Source: a beta proteobacterium AAP65 (lineage in GTDB: Bacteria; Pseudomonadota; Gammaproteobacteria; Burkholderiales; Burkholderiaceae_C). From it: DNA of 64,000 bases. A model generated the notes under the pieces. That model was not told the origin of the DNA and did no database searches. It was given only the letters and a program-made list of their open reading frames with translations. Below are positions 50,948 to 62,517 of the stretch, piece after piece (the first letter of the stretch is position 1; every line of letters starts with the position of its first letter). Location: positions 62,001 to 126,000 of the forward strand of contig LJHW01000009.1 in assembly GCA_001295865.1 (NCBI GenBank). Direction: 5' to 3'. The position numbers and the translations under genes were made by a program.

Positions 50948-52366
50948 TCAGCGCTTCGGCGGCCCGCCGCGCGAAGCTTGCGGGCGGCCACCGCCACCAC
51001 CCCCAGCAGGACGGCCACCACCGCTGCGGCCGCCTGGCGCACCGCCAGGCCCGCGGCTAGCGCCGGGGCGGCCACCGCCGCCGCCACCACCGCCGCCACC
51101 CGGGCGACCACCGCCACCACCACCCGGCCGCCCGCCGCCGAAGCCGCCGCCCGCGTTGCGCTTGGTGCCGCCCACGCCGATGGTCATGCGGCCCAGCACG
51201 ATGGGCTCGGCCTTCTCGCCGGCCGGCGGGCCGAAGCCCGGCACCTCTTCGCGCGGGATGCTGCGCTTGATCAGGCGCTCGATGTCCTTGAGGAAGATCT
51301 CCTCGTCCACGCACACCAGGCTCACGGCCTCGCCTTGCGCGCCGGCGCGGCCGGTGCGGCCGATGCGGTGCACGTAGTCTTCGGGCACGTTGGGCAGCTC
51401 GAAGTTCACCACGTGCGGCAGTTGGTCGATGTCAATGCCGCGCGCCGCGATGTCGGTGGCCACCAGCACCTGCAGATCACCGCTCTTGAAGTCGGCCAGC
51501 GCCTTGGTGCGCGCCGTCTGGCTCTTGTTGCCGTGGATGGCCATGGCACTGATGCCCTGGTCGTTCAGGTACTCGGTGAGCCGGTTGGCGCCGTGTTTCA
51601 TGCGCGTGAACACCAGCACCTGGTGCCAGTCGCCGCTCTTGATCAGGTGCGCGAGCAGTTCCTTCTTGCGCTCGCGGCCCACGGGGTGCAGCTTCTGCGC
51701 GATGGACTCGTTGGTCTGGTTGCGGCGCGCCACCTCGATGAGCGCGGGCGCGTTCAGCAGCCGGTCGGCCAGGGCCTTGATCTCGTCGCTGAAGGTGGCA
51801 CTGAAGAGCAGGCTCTGCTTCTTCGCCGGCACGATGGCCAGCACCTTCTTGATGTCGTGGATGAAGCCCATGTCGAGCATGCGGTCGGCTTCGTCGAGCA
51901 CGAAGATTTCCACGTGGCTCAGGTCGAGCGTGCGGTTCTGGTGGTGGTCGAGCAGGCGGCCCGGCGTGGCCACCAGGATGTCCACGCCCTGGCGCAGCTT
52001 GTCGATCTGCGGCTGCATGCCCACACCGCCGAACATCACCATGCTCTTCAGCGGCAGGTACTTGCCGTAGGTGCGCACGCTTTCTTCCACCTGCGCGGCG
52101 AGTTCACGCGTGGGCGTGAGGATCAAGGCACGGATGGCCGGGCGGCCGCGCGCGTCTTTCACCGGCACGCCGGCGGCCAAGCGGTGCAGCATGGGCAGCG
52201 TGAAACCGGCGGTCTTGCCGGTGCCGGTTTGCGCGCCGGCGAGCAGGTCGCCGCCCTTGAGCACCTGCGGAATGGCTTGCGCCTGGATGGGGGTGGGGGA
52301 TTCGTAGCCCTGGTCCTGGATGGCACGCAGGAGCGGCTCGGCCAGGCCGAGTTCGGTAAACAACAT
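50948..52366 (-). CDS. rhlE: DEAD-box RNA helicase RhlE-like, glycine-rich tail
   Basis: A 472-residue helicase. Q motif [16 protein letters not shown], motif I AQTGTGKT, Ia [45 protein letters not shown] and [12 protein letters not shown] are all present, so it should be active. Residues about 400-472 form a low-complexity Gly/Arg/Pro tail ([13 protein letters not shown] and RPGASRGPG) that probably binds RNA. RhlE helicases help ribosome assembly and RNA decay. The gene converges on rlhA and is divergent from the FIST gene across 300 bases. Confidence 0.94.
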   Translation of the reverse strand: MLFTELGLAEPLLRAIQDQGYESPTPIQAQAIPQVLKGGDLLAGAQTGTGKTAGFTLPMLHRLAAGVPVKDARGRPAIRALILTPTRELAAQVEESVRTYGKYLPLKSMVMFGGVGMQPQIDKLRQGVDILVATPGRLLDHHQNRTLDLSHVEIFVLDEADRMLDMGFIHDIKKVLAIVPAKKQSLLFSATFSDEIKALADRLLNAPALIEVARRNQTNESIAQKLHPVGRERKKELLAHLIKSGDWHQVLVFTRMKHGANRLTEYLNDQGISAMAIHGNKSQTARTKALADFKSGDLQVLVATDIAARGIDIDQLPHVVNFELPNVPEDYVHRIGRTGRAGAQGEAVSLVCVDEEIFLKDIERLIKRSIPREEVPGFGPPAGEKAEPIVLGRMTIGVGGTKRNAGGGFGGGRPGGGGGGRPGGGGGGGGGGRPGASRGPGGAPGGRSGGGRPAGGGGGGRPQASRGGPPKR

Positions 52367-52666
52367 GGAGTGGGGCCCAGGAGAGGATCAGGGGCCGTGG
52401 TTCGCAGCCTGCTGTCACCCGTGGCGGGTGCACCAGTCGGAAGGCGCGAGAGCTGAGAGGAAGCGTCGGGAGGTCGACCGCGCAGCGATGACTGGAAGCC
52501 GCTGCGCAAGGTGCATTCTAGCGGGCGCCCCTGGCGCAGCGCCCACAACAGCACGCCAGCAGGGGGGCTTCTTGCGCGCCCGACGGCCGCATGGGCTTGC
52601 GCTCAAGTTCACGCCGGGGCGGTCGAAGCTACCGTCACAGCCCAAATGGTGGCTGCGCACCTGACC
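52367..52666. other. 300-base divergent regulatory region between rhlE and the FIST gene
   Basis: No ORF with family support; the open frame running from 52511 into the FIST gene has no N-terminal similarity before residue 53. The region holds the possible sigma-28 promoter at 52603-52629 and GC-rich inverted repeats. An ordinary promoter for rhlE is probably near 52370-52420, but I could not find a convincing -35/-10 pair. Confidence 0.5.
52603..52629 (+). promoter_or_regulatory. Possible sigma-28 (FliA) promoter for the FIST operon
   Basis: TCAAGTTC at 52603-52610, an 11-base spacer and GTCGAAGC at 52622-52629 match the flagellar consensus TAAAGTTT-N11-GCCGATAA at 6 of 8 and 4 of 8 positions with exact spacing. 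The extended CTCAAGTT is frequent in betaproteobacterial FliA promoters. The site lies 38 bases upstream of the FIST start. Matching by eye in GC-rich DNA gives moderate confidence only. Confidence 0.45.
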
Positions 52667-53821
52667 ATGACAACAACAATGAAAAGCCAAGTCTTGACCT
52701 ACCGTCTGGCCGAGGGCTGGAGTTCAGCGCTCCCAGCCCACCTGGACAGCCCGCAGACGCTGGTGCTGGCCTTCGGTTCGAGCAGCTTCGCCGACCACCC
52801 GGCGCCCTTCCAGGCGCTGCGCGCGGCGCTGCCGCAAGCGGTGATGCTGGGTTGCTCCACCTCGGGCGAGATTGCCGGCGCGGCCCTCAGCGATGGCAGT
52901 ATCAGCGTGGCGGTGACACGTTTCGAGCACACGCGCTTGCGGCGTGTGGAAACCGTCGTCGGCGAAGCCTCGGCCTCCGCCGCGGCCGGTGCCGAGCTGG
53001 CAGCGCTGCTGGCCGGCGACGACCTGCGCGCGGTGTTCATCCTCTCCGAAGGCCTGGCCGTCAACGGCGCCACGCTGGTGGCCGGGTTGGTGGCCGCGCT
53101 GCCAGCCGGTGTGCAGGTCACGGGCGGCCTGGCCGGTGACGGCGCGGCCTTCGCCAAGACCTGGGTGCTGTCACAAGACCTGCCGCAACGGCACATCGTC
53201 AGTGCCGTGGGCCTGTACGGCAACCGGCTGCGCGCTCACAGCGGCTGCGACGGCGGCTGGATGGACTTCGGCCCGCAGCGCCGCATCACCAAGAGCGTGG
53301 GCCCGGTGCTGCACGAACTGGACGGCAAGCCGGCCCTCGATCTCTACAAAGACTACCTCGGCAAGCTGGCGGCCGAACTCCCGGGCTCGGCCCTGCTGTT
53401 CCCGCTGTCCATCCGCACACCGGGCAGCGTCGAGCGGCCGCTGGTGCGCACCATCCTGGGCATCGACGACGCCGCGCGCACCATGACCTTTGCCGGTGAC
53501 GTGCCTGAAGGCCACGAAGCCCGCCTCATGCGCACCACCGACGACAGCCTGATCGGCAGCGCAGCGCAAGCCATGTCGCAGGCGACGCAGGACCTGGGCG
53601 ACACCTCGTCCTCGCTGGTGATCTCGGTCAGTTGCGTCGGCCGGCGCCTGATGCTGGGCGAGCGCGCCGAGGAAGAGGTCGAAATCATCGCCGAGCGGGC
53701 GCCGGCCACCGGTGCGCACGTCGGCTTTTATTCCTACGGTGAGATCGCGCCGGCCGCCGCCGGCGGCGCCTGTGTCCTGCACAACCAGACCATGACGATC
53801 ACGGTGTTCACCGAGGGCTGA
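52667..53821 (+). CDS. FIST domain protein (possible NosP-type sensor)
   Basis: A 384-residue cytoplasmic protein with the FIST N domain (about 25-215; [41 protein letters not shown]) and FIST C domain (about 225-365; [53 protein letters not shown]). The start at 52667 (MTTTMKSQV) or 52679 cannot be settled. FIST proteins bind small ligands, and the NosP subgroup binds heme and senses nitric oxide. Two bases separate its stop from the GGDEF-EAL gene, suggesting it is the input for that enzyme. The heme ligand cannot be assigned here. Confidence 0.88.
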   Translation: MTTTMKSQVLTYRLAEGWSSALPAHLDSPQTLVLAFGSSSFADHPAPFQALRAALPQAVMLGCSTSGEIAGAALSDGSISVAVTRFEHTRLRRVETVVGEASASAAAGAELAALLAGDDLRAVFILSEGLAVNGATLVAGLVAALPAGVQVTGGLAGDGAAFAKTWVLSQDLPQRHIVSAVGLYGNRLRAHSGCDGGWMDFGPQRRITKSVGPVLHELDGKPALDLYKDYLGKLAAELPGSALLFPLSIRTPGSVERPLVRTILGIDDAARTMTFAGDVPEGHEARLMRTTDDSLIGSAAQAMSQATQDLGDTSSSLVISVSCVGRRLMLGERAEEEVEIIAERAPATGAHVGFYSYGEIAPAAAGGACVLHNQTMTITVFTEG

Positions 53822-53823
53822 GC

Positions 53824-55761
53824 ATGGCGGGTAACGAGAGCCCTTCGCGCGAGGCCGCGGGCGCCAGCTGGCACCCGATGCTGCAACGGCAGCTGCGCCG
53901 GGCCCAACTGACGCCAGACACCCTCGCCGCGGCCCACCCGGCTTTGCCTGGGCTGATGGACCGTGTCAGCCGGGCCTATGCCGATGCCGAACAGGACCGC
54001 TACCTCATGGAGCGTTCGCAGGAGGTGGCCTCGCGAGAAATGGGCGAGCTCTACAACGAGCTGAAGTCCAGCCAGGCCCGCCTGGCCAGCTTGGTGTCGC
54101 TGTCGTCCGACTGGGTGTGGGAGCAGGACGCGACGCTGCGCTTCCACTACGTTTCCAGCCACGACCTGTACAGCACCGGCGATCTCGCCGCGCTGCTGAC
54201 TGGCCAGCGGATCGGCGAGGCCGTCACCCCCATCGACGATGACGACGCCCGCACCCACCGGCTGCTCACCGACGACCGCAAACCCTTCAGGAACCTGCGT
54301 TTCCACGTCGAGCGGCCGGGCAGCACGCCCGTTTACATCCGCATCAGCGGCGAGCCGGTCTTCGATGGCGAGCGCTTCACCGGCTACCGCGGCGTGGGCT
54401 CGGACGTGACGAACAGCACCGTGGCCGAGCAGCAGGTGCGCCAGCTGGCACGCTACGACAGCCTGACCGGCCTGCCCAACCGCAGCATGCTGACCGAACA
54501 ACTGGAAAGCGGCCTGCGCCAGGCGCGCGTCACGCGCCTGGGGCTGGCGGTGCTGTTCATCGACCTCGACCGTTTCAAATTCGTCAACGACACGCTGGGC
54601 CACGATGCGGGCGACGAGCTGTTGAAGATCATGGCCAAGCGCCTGTCGGGCCTGCTGCGCCCGGTGGACACCGTGGCGCGCCTGGGTGGTGACGAGTTCG
54701 TCATCCTCATCCAGAACACGATCGACCCGTCCACGCTGTCGAAGGTGGCCGCCCGCGTGCTGAACGTGCTGTGCGAACCGATGCGGCTGTCAGACCGGCC
54801 GGTACAGGTCAGCGCCAGCGTCGGCATCGCCTTGTTCCCGAGCGACGGCGACGACACCACCACGCTGCTGAAGAACGCCGATTCGGCCATGTACCTGGCC
54901 AAGGCCCGGGGCAAGAACAACTTCCAGTTCTTTACCTCGGAGCTGGCCGAGCGCGCCAGGCGCCACTTTGCGCTGGAAGGCGACCTGCGCCAGGCCGTGG
55001 GGCGCAACGAGCTGGTGCTGCACTACCAGCCCCGCTTCCGCCTGAGCGATGGCGCGATGTGCGGCATGGAGGCGCTGCTGCGCTGGCAGCACCCGACGCG
55101 CGGCCTGATTTCGCCGGGCGAGTTCATCGACCTGGCCGAGGAAAGCGGCCTCATCGTGCAACTGGGCCACTGGGTGATGGGCGAAGCCTGCCGCCAGATC
55201 CGCCTGTGGCGAGAGGCCGGCCTGGAACCCCCGTGCTGCGCGATCAACCTCTCCGCGCGGCAGTTCGGCAACGAAGGCTTCATCGAAGAGGTGCAGGCCG
55301 CGCTCAGCGAAGCGGTGCTCGAGGCGGGGGCGCTGGAGGTGGAGATCACCGAGAGCCTGCTGATGAGCGACCCCGACCGCGCCCAGCAGGTGCTGCTGCG
55401 CCTGCACACCCTGGGCGTGGGCATCGCCATCGACGACTTCGGCACCGGCTACTCGTCGCTGGCCTACCTGAAGCGTTTCCCGGCGCAGACGCTGAAGATC
55501 GACCGCTCGTTCATCCAGGGCCTGCCTCAAGACCGCGACGACGCCGCCATCACCCAGGCCGTGATCGCCATGGCCCACAGCCTGGAGATGCGCGTGGTGG
55601 CCGAGGGGGTGGAGACGCCTGAGCAACTGGCCTTCCTGAAAGGCCATGGCTGCGACGAGGTGCAGGGTTACCTGCTGGGCCGCCCGATGACGGCGGAAAA
55701 ACTGGCCCCGCTGCTGCCCCGAGAGGCCCTCGCCCTGGGCGCAGACCTGCCGGCCGTGTGA
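53824..55761 (+). CDS. PAS-GGDEF-EAL c-di-GMP enzyme
   Basis: A 645-residue signalling enzyme. Residues 1-85 are helical, a PAS-like domain spans about 88-205 ([35 protein letters not shown]), then a GGDEF domain (about 208-370) with the intact active site GGDEF at 288-292 and an inhibitory-site RxxD five residues before it (RPVDTVARL). The EAL domain (about 385-640) keeps EAL at 416-418, [24 protein letters not shown] and VAEGVET, so both synthesis and breakdown activities look possible. Co-transcribed with the FIST protein. Confidence 0.93.
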   Translation: MAGNESPSREAAGASWHPMLQRQLRRAQLTPDTLAAAHPALPGLMDRVSRAYADAEQDRYLMERSQEVASREMGELYNELKSSQARLASLVSLSSDWVWEQDATLRFHYVSSHDLYSTGDLAALLTGQRIGEAVTPIDDDDARTHRLLTDDRKPFRNLRFHVERPGSTPVYIRISGEPVFDGERFTGYRGVGSDVTNSTVAEQQVRQLARYDSLTGLPNRSMLTEQLESGLRQARVTRLGLAVLFIDLDRFKFVNDTLGHDAGDELLKIMAKRLSGLLRPVDTVARLGGDEFVILIQNTIDPSTLSKVAARVLNVLCEPMRLSDRPVQVSASVGIALFPSDGDDTTTLLKNADSAMYLAKARGKNNFQFFTSELAERARRHFALEGDLRQAVGRNELVLHYQPRFRLSDGAMCGMEALLRWQHPTRGLISPGEFIDLAEESGLIVQLGHWVMGEACRQIRLWREAGLEPPCCAINLSARQFGNEGFIEEVQAALSEAVLEAGALEVEITESLLMSDPDRAQQVLLRLHTLGVGIAIDDFGTGYSSLAYLKRFPAQTLKIDRSFIQGLPQDRDDAAITQAVIAMAHSLEMRVVAEGVETPEQLAFLKGHGCDEVQGYLLGRPMTAEKLAPLLPREALALGADLPAV

Positions 55762-55903
55762 CGGCGGACAGCGGCCGCGAACGGCCGTCCGGGCAATCTG
55801 CGGCGAGAATAACGGGCTGGCCCCGCCGCCCGCAGCCCCTGTGCCGCACTCGCGCGCCGGTCTGCCGCCCCCTTTCGCACCCATCACCAAGGACCATGTG
55901 ACC

Positions 55904-57568
<1,665 letters not shown>

Positions 57569-57666
57569 CCTGCGCGCCCTCACCGAGGGGGGCGGCGCCA
57601 GCGCGGTGATGGGCTTTGGCCGACAATGGTTCGTCACTCTTTTGGCGCCTGGCGCCCGCTGCTTCC

Positions 57667-60588
57667 ATGCGCACACGCCCCCTGGCCCGCCGCGTCGCCT
57701 TGAGCGCGGCCTCGACCGTCTTGTTGGGCGCCTGTGCGCAGCTGCCCTCGGCACCGGGCAGCGGTGATAAGGCCACCGCCGCCGGCCCTGCTGCTTCGGC
57801 AGCCAAGGCGGCCCCGGCGCCTGCAGCGCCGGCCGTGGCCGCTGCCCCTGCGCCGGCCCGCGCAGCCAGCGCCCCGGGCACCACCAGCGCCAGCGCGCCC
57901 CGGCTGACCCTGCCCGGCGGGCTGGGCACGCCGCCCGGTGGCCCGGCGGGCGGCCCGCCGCCCTTCGCCACCGTCATCAAGGATGCGCGCCGCATCGACG
58001 GCCCGCTGGTGCTCTGGCAGAAGGACGACAAGGTCTGGATCGAGCTGCTGCCCACACAGCTGGGCAAACCCTTCCTGCTCTCGCCCAAGATCAAGAGCGG
58101 CATCGGCCAGGCCTTCGTGCTCGGCGGCCTGATGGCCCTGCCCTTCAACGGCATCGGCGGCGCGCAGGTGGTGGAGTTCGTGCGCGTTCACAACCAGGTG
58201 CGCCTGCAGGCGCGCAACACCGAAGTGCTGGCCGCCGCCGGCACGCCCGAGGCGCGCGCGGTGGCCGACAGCTACTCGAACAGCCTGCTGGCCTCGGTGC
58301 CGGTGATCAGCCAGCCCCACCCCGACCGCAAGAGCGTGCTGGTCGAGGCCAATGCCATCTTCCTGGGCGACATGGTCGGCATCGGCGCCATGCTGCAGCG
58401 CGGCCTGCGCCAGGGTTACGGCCTCGACCGCGGCAACACGGTCATTACCGCCGCGCGCGGCTCGGCCGTGGCCACCACGCTGGAGACGCAGGCGCACTAC
58501 TTCACCGGCGGCGTGTCGTCTTCGCCGCAAGGCCTGATGCCGGGCATGCCCGTGCCGCAGATTCCGCGCCACCTGCCCGACGCGCGCAGCATGCTGATCG
58601 GCCTGAGCTACTCGCTGGCGCCGCTGCCGGAAGCGCCGATGAAAACGCGCCGCGCCGACCCGCGCGTGGGCCTGTTCACCACCACGGTGCTCGATTTCAG
58701 CGACGAACTCGCGCGCACGCCGCGCCAACGTTTCGTGACGCGCTGGCGCCTGGAGAAGAAGGAACCCGAGGCGGCGCTGTCCGACCCCGTCAAGCCCATC
58801 ACCTTCTGGATAGACCGCAACGTGCCGCTGGCCTGGCGCGAGACCACGCGCGCCGCCATCCTCGAGTGGAACAAGGCCTTCGAGAAGATCGGCTTCCGCA
58901 ACGCGATCAAGGTGGAGCAGCAGCCCGACGACGCCAAGTTCGACACGCTCGACTACGGCTATGCCTCGGTGCGCTGGATGATGAATGCCGAGCCGGCCTT
59001 CGGCGCCATCGGCCCCTCGCACATCGACCCGCGCACGGGTGAAATCCTCGACGCCGACATCGCCTTCGAGGGTCTGACCACACGCGGCATTCGCGGCCTG
59101 CGGTCGCAGGTGCTGGGTCCCCCGCGCGCGCAGGCAGCTGCCACCGAAGCAGGCGCCGCGCAAGGCCTCGCGGCCGGTCACAGCTTCGCGCGCATCTTCG
59201 AGCCGCCCGCAGCTTTGGCCGACAGCGGCGTGCTGCCGCCCGAGCTGGCACGCTGCACACACGGCGAGTTCATGGCCGAGCAGGTGGGCTACGCGATGTC
59301 GGTGCTGGAAGCGCGCGGCGAGCTCGAACCCGACAGCCCGGTGGCGCAGCAGTTCGTTCAAGACTACGTGAAAGAGGCGCTGATGCACGAGGTGGGCCAC
59401 GCCCTGGGCCTGCGCCACAACTTCCGGGCTTCGCGCGCCTACACCGAGGCGCAGCTGGCCGACGCCGAGTTCACGCGCGCCTACGGCACCACCGGTTCGG
59501 TGATGGAATACAACGCGGTGAACCTGCCGCGCCCCGGCCAGAGCGGCGGCATGCCCTTCCAGACCACGCTGGGGCCCTACGACTACTGGGCGGTGGAGTT
59601 CGCCTACAAGACGCTGCCGGCCGGTGCCAAGCCCGAAGAAGAAAAGGCCGAGCTGCAGCGCATCGCCGAACGCAGCAAAGACCCGCTGCTGGCCTTCGGC
59701 ACCGACGAAGACGTGCTCTTCGGCCTCGACCCCGAAATCATCCAGGGCGACCTCGGCGCCGACCCGCTGGCCTTTGCCGCCAAGCGCCTGGAAATCGCGC
59801 GTGACCTCTTCAAGCGCCAGGAAACGCGCGAGCTGCCCGCCGACCGCGACTACGCCGTGCTGCGCCGTTCACTGAACTACGCGCTGAACGACGTGGCGCG
59901 TTCGCTGGGCGTGCTGGCGCGGCAGCTGGGCGGTGTGCGCACGCTGCGCGACTTTCCGGGCAGCGGGCGCGAGCCACTGCAGCCCGTCAGCGGCCCAGTG
60001 CAGCGGCAATCGCTGGAGCTGATGTCCAAGGCCGCGCTCTCGGCCGAAGGCCTGAGCCTCACGCCGGCGCTGCAGCGCCGCCTGGCGCCTGATTTCCTCG
60101 ACCGCGCCGAGCTCATCGGCGATGCCGGCGACTTCGTGCTGCCGCAGCGCCTGCTGGGCCTGCAGATGGCGGTGCTGAGCTTCCTGATGAGCGACGGCCT
60201 GGCCGCGCGTGTGCAGGACAGCGCCACCAAGTTCGACAAACCCAGCGAAGCGCTGCAACTGTCCGAGCTGTACCAGCGCCTGAGCGACGACGTGTGGAGC
60301 GAACTTGGCGCCGGCGGCATCAAGGGCGGCGTGATCCGTCCCGAGCGGCGCGAGCTGCAGCGTGGCCACGTCAACCGCCTGGCGGCTGCACTGCTGCGCC
60401 TGACGCCGCAGACCCGCGCCGATGCACGCGGCCTGACGCGCCTGCACGCCAAGCGCTTGTTGACGCGCCTGGAAACGGCGCAAGGCCGTGGCGTGCGTGC
60501 CGACAGCGACACTGCCGTGCACATCGCAGACAGCATCGACACGCTGCGCCAGGCGCTGGCCGCGCCGATGCTGCGCTTGGGCTTGTAG
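57667..60588 (+). CDS. Zinc-dependent metalloprotease lipoprotein (DUF5117/DUF4953 type)
   Basis: A 973-residue protein. A lipobox (LLGAC, Cys23) marks it as a lipoprotein. Residues about 25-100 are an Ala/Pro-rich spacer. The long N-terminal region (IELLPTQLGKPFLLSPKIKSG, YSLAPLPEAPMKTRRADPRVG) is followed by the zinc site HEVGHALGLRH (His574, His578, His584), the metzincin-like HExxHxxGxxH, and a helical C-terminal domain. This architecture is known from a family with no assigned substrate. It is monocistronic, with a strong terminator behind it. Confidence 0.88.
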   Translation: MRTRPLARRVALSAASTVLLGACAQLPSAPGSGDKATAAGPAASAAKAAPAPAAPAVAAAPAPARAASAPGTTSASAPRLTLPGGLGTPPGGPAGGPPPFATVIKDARRIDGPLVLWQKDDKVWIELLPTQLGKPFLLSPKIKSGIGQAFVLGGLMALPFNGIGGAQVVEFVRVHNQVRLQARNTEVLAAAGTPEARAVADSYSNSLLASVPVISQPHPDRKSVLVEANAIFLGDMVGIGAMLQRGLRQGYGLDRGNTVITAARGSAVATTLETQAHYFTGGVSSSPQGLMPGMPVPQIPRHLPDARSMLIGLSYSLAPLPEAPMKTRRADPRVGLFTTTVLDFSDELARTPRQRFVTRWRLEKKEPEAALSDPVKPITFWIDRNVPLAWRETTRAAILEWNKAFEKIGFRNAIKVEQQPDDAKFDTLDYGYASVRWMMNAEPAFGAIGPSHIDPRTGEILDADIAFEGLTTRGIRGLRSQVLGPPRAQAAATEAGAAQGLAAGHSFARIFEPPAALADSGVLPPELARCTHGEFMAEQVGYAMSVLEARGELEPDSPVAQQFVQDYVKEALMHEVGHALGLRHNFRASRAYTEAQLADAEFTRAYGTTGSVMEYNAVNLPRPGQSGGMPFQTTLGPYDYWAVEFAYKTLPAGAKPEEEKAELQRIAERSKDPLLAFGTDEDVLFGLDPEIIQGDLGADPLAFAAKRLEIARDLFKRQETRELPADRDYAVLRRSLNYALNDVARSLGVLARQLGGVRTLRDFPGSGREPLQPVSGPVQRQSLELMSKAALSAEGLSLTPALQRRLAPDFLDRAELIGDAGDFVLPQRLLGLQMAVLSFLMSDGLAARVQDSATKFDKPSEALQLSELYQRLSDDVWSELGAGGIKGGVIRPERRELQRGHVNRLAAALLRLTPQTRADARGLTRLHAKRLLTRLETAQGRGVRADSDTAVHIADSIDTLRQALAAPMLRLGL

Positions 60589-60645
60589 ACGCGGCTTGCG
60601 TCACCGCGGCGACGCGGTGCCCCGCGCGTGCTGCGTATGATCCGC

Positions 60646-60679
60646 GCGCCCTGCCACCCCCGGTGTGCAGGGCGCTTTT
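60646..60679 (+). terminator. Terminator downstream of the metalloprotease gene
   Basis: A nine-base-pair stem (60646-60654 with 60667-60675) whose loop contains a further CACC/GGTG pairing, followed by TTTT at 60676-60679. A TATGAT resembling a -10 lies at 60636-60641, directly upstream, so the same hairpin would also be in the 5' leader of any transcript starting there. It ends 21 bases before the quinone oxidoreductase ATG. Confidence 0.75.
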
Positions 60680-60700
60680 CCTTCACGGAGACAAGAACTT

Positions 60701-61678
60701 ATGCACGCCTGGCTTTGCACCACCCTCGACGGCGTTGACGCGCTGACCTGGCAGGAACTGCCCACGCCCGAGCCGCAGGCCGGCCAGGTGCGCATCGCCA
60801 TCCGCGCCGCCAGCCTGAACTTCCCTGATCTGCTCACGGTCCAGGGCAAGTACCAGGTCAAACCGCCGCTGCCCTTCGCGCCCGGCTCTGAATTCGCGGG
60901 CACGGTGGAGGCCGTGGGCGAAGGGGTGCGCCATCTCAAACCGGGCATGGCGGTGGCCGCCATCGGCAGCCATGGCGGCTTTGCCACGCACGCGGTGGTG
61001 CCGGCGGCCAGCGTGATCCCGCTGCCGCCGGGTTTTGCGCTCGAAGACGGCGCCGCCTTCGCCTTCACCTACGGCACCTCGCACCATGCGCTGATGGACC
61101 GCGCGCAGCTGCAGCCCGGCGAAACCGTGCTCGTGCTCGGTGCGGCCGGTGGTGTGGGCACCGCGGCGCTGCAGATCGCCAAGGCCGCCGGTGCGCGTGT
61201 GATCGCCGCGGCCTCCAGCGATGAAAAATGCGCGCGCTGCCTCGCGCTCGGCGCCGACGCCACGTTGAACTACAGCCGCGAGAACGTGCGCGAGGTGCTC
61301 AAGGCGCTGACCGAAGGCCGCGGCCCCGATGTCGTCTACGACCCCGTGGGCGGTGATCTCGCCGAGCCCGTGTTCCGCAGCATCGCCTGGCGCGGCCGTT
61401 ACCTCGTCGTCGGCTTCGCCGGCGGCGCCATCCCGGCGCTGCCCTGGAACCTGGCGCTGCTGAAAGGCGCTTCGGTCGTCGGCGTTTTCTGGGGCGATTT
61501 TGTGCGCCGCGAGCCGGCCGCCAGCCAGGCCGCGCTACAGCAGCTGGCGGGCTGGTATGCCGCCGGCCAGATCAAGCCCGTGATTGACCAGACGCTGCCG
61601 ATGAGCGAACTGAAAGCCGCCTATGCACGCATGGGTTCGCGCCAGGTGATCGGCAAGCTGCTGCTCGTCAACGGCTGA
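60701..61678 (+). CDS. NADPH:quinone oxidoreductase family protein
   Basis: A 325-residue zinc-free MDR enzyme. Landmarks are AASLNFPDLLTVQGKYQVKPPLPFAPGSEFAG, the Rossmann VLGAAGGVGTAALQIAKAAGA, DVVYDPVGGDLAEPVFRSI and the C-terminal GSRQVIGKLLL. It starts at the ATG at 60701 with GGAG 11 bases before it. It is one of two such reductases in the window (the other at 30844-31827) and they are distinct paralogs. It follows a terminator and precedes a response-regulator gene. Confidence 0.92.
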   Translation: MHAWLCTTLDGVDALTWQELPTPEPQAGQVRIAIRAASLNFPDLLTVQGKYQVKPPLPFAPGSEFAGTVEAVGEGVRHLKPGMAVAAIGSHGGFATHAVVPAASVIPLPPGFALEDGAAFAFTYGTSHHALMDRAQLQPGETVLVLGAAGGVGTAALQIAKAAGARVIAAASSDEKCARCLALGADATLNYSRENVREVLKALTEGRGPDVVYDPVGGDLAEPVFRSIAWRGRYLVVGFAGGAIPALPWNLALLKGASVVGVFWGDFVRREPAASQAALQQLAGWYAAGQIKPVIDQTLPMSELKAAYARMGSRQVIGKLLLVNG

Positions 61679-61719
61679 AGACCCGAGGGCGGGCAACCCT
61701 TATGGGGGCCCAGAAACCG

Positions 61720-61748
61720 TTAGCACAAGGTCAGGCCCGCGCTAGGAT
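61720..61748 (+). promoter_or_regulatory. Possible sigma-70 promoter for the two-component genes
   Basis: TTAGCA at 61720-61725 and TAGGAT at 61743-61748 with a 17-base spacer; each matches four of six consensus bases. It lies about 30 bases upstream of the response-regulator ATG. Confidence 0.4.
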
Positions 61749-61777
61749 TGCGGTCTTTCCCAGGTGGAGACCGCCCC

Positions 61778-62509
61778 ATGGCCGTCAAGGTGTTGATCCT
61801 CGAAGACAACCCGGTGGCGCGGAGCTTTCTGTGCCGCGTGGTGCGCGAGAGTTTCAGCGACGCCATCGTCATCACCGAAGCCGGTGATCTGGAGACGGCA
61901 CGCCGGCACATCTCGCTGACCGGCGGCTCGCAAGGCCTGCACGGCGTCGACCCCTTCAAGCTCATCATGGTCGACCTCGAGCTGCCCGATGGCAATGGCA
62001 TGGAGCTGCTGTCGGAACTCGCGCACTACCCGGCCACCAAGATCGTCACCACGCTGTACAGCGACGACGACCACCTCTTCCCCGCGCTGCAGTGCGGCGC
62101 CGACGGTTACCTGCTGAAGGAAGACCGCTTCGAGGTGCTGGTGGAAGAACTGCAGAAGATCGTGCGCGGCCAACCGCCGCTGAGCCCGGCCATCGCACGC
62201 CGTCTGCTCACGCACTTCCGGCCCGGTGGCGGCGACAGCGCGGCACCCGACTCCGGTTTCATGCCGCCGCCCTTCACCACCAGCAAGCCGGTGCCCATCG
62301 AGCGCAAGCCCGACCACGAGCGCTTGACCCCGCGCGAAAGCGAGGTGCTCACCTACTTGAGCAAGGGCTTCACGATTAAAGAGATCGCCAGCCTGATGGG
62401 CATCAAGTGGTTCACCGTCAACGACCACATCAAGTCCATCTACAAGAAGCTCAACGTGAGCAGCCGCGCCGAAGCCGCGGTGCTCGCCAGCAAACAAGGC
62501 CTGGTGTGA
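61778..62509 (+). CDS. LuxR-type response regulator
   Basis: A 243-residue regulator. The receiver domain (about 3-135) has Glu9 and Asp10, the phosphoacceptor Asp66 in IMVDLELPDGNG, the Thr/Ser switch in VTTLYSDD and Lys in YLLKEDRF. A linker of about 40 residues rich in Gly and Pro leads to a GerE/LuxR HTH (LTPRESEVLTYLSKGFTIKEIASLMG, then HIKSIYKKLNVSSRAEA). The ATG at 61778 has GGAG upstream. It shares an operon, eight bases apart, with the membrane sensor downstream. Confidence 0.92.
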   Translation: MAVKVLILEDNPVARSFLCRVVRESFSDAIVITEAGDLETARRHISLTGGSQGLHGVDPFKLIMVDLELPDGNGMELLSELAHYPATKIVTTLYSDDDHLFPALQCGADGYLLKEDRFEVLVEELQKIVRGQPPLSPAIARRLLTHFRPGGGDSAAPDSGFMPPPFTTSKPVPIERKPDHERLTPRESEVLTYLSKGFTIKEIASLMGIKWFTVNDHIKSIYKKLNVSSRAEAAVLASKQGLV

Positions 62510-62517
62510 GGTAAGGC

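Noticed and set aside
55762..55903. Hairpin and AT-rich block before ettA as terminator or promoter.
   Set aside because: The stem is irregular, lacks a U-run, and the -10-like GAGAAT has no good -35.
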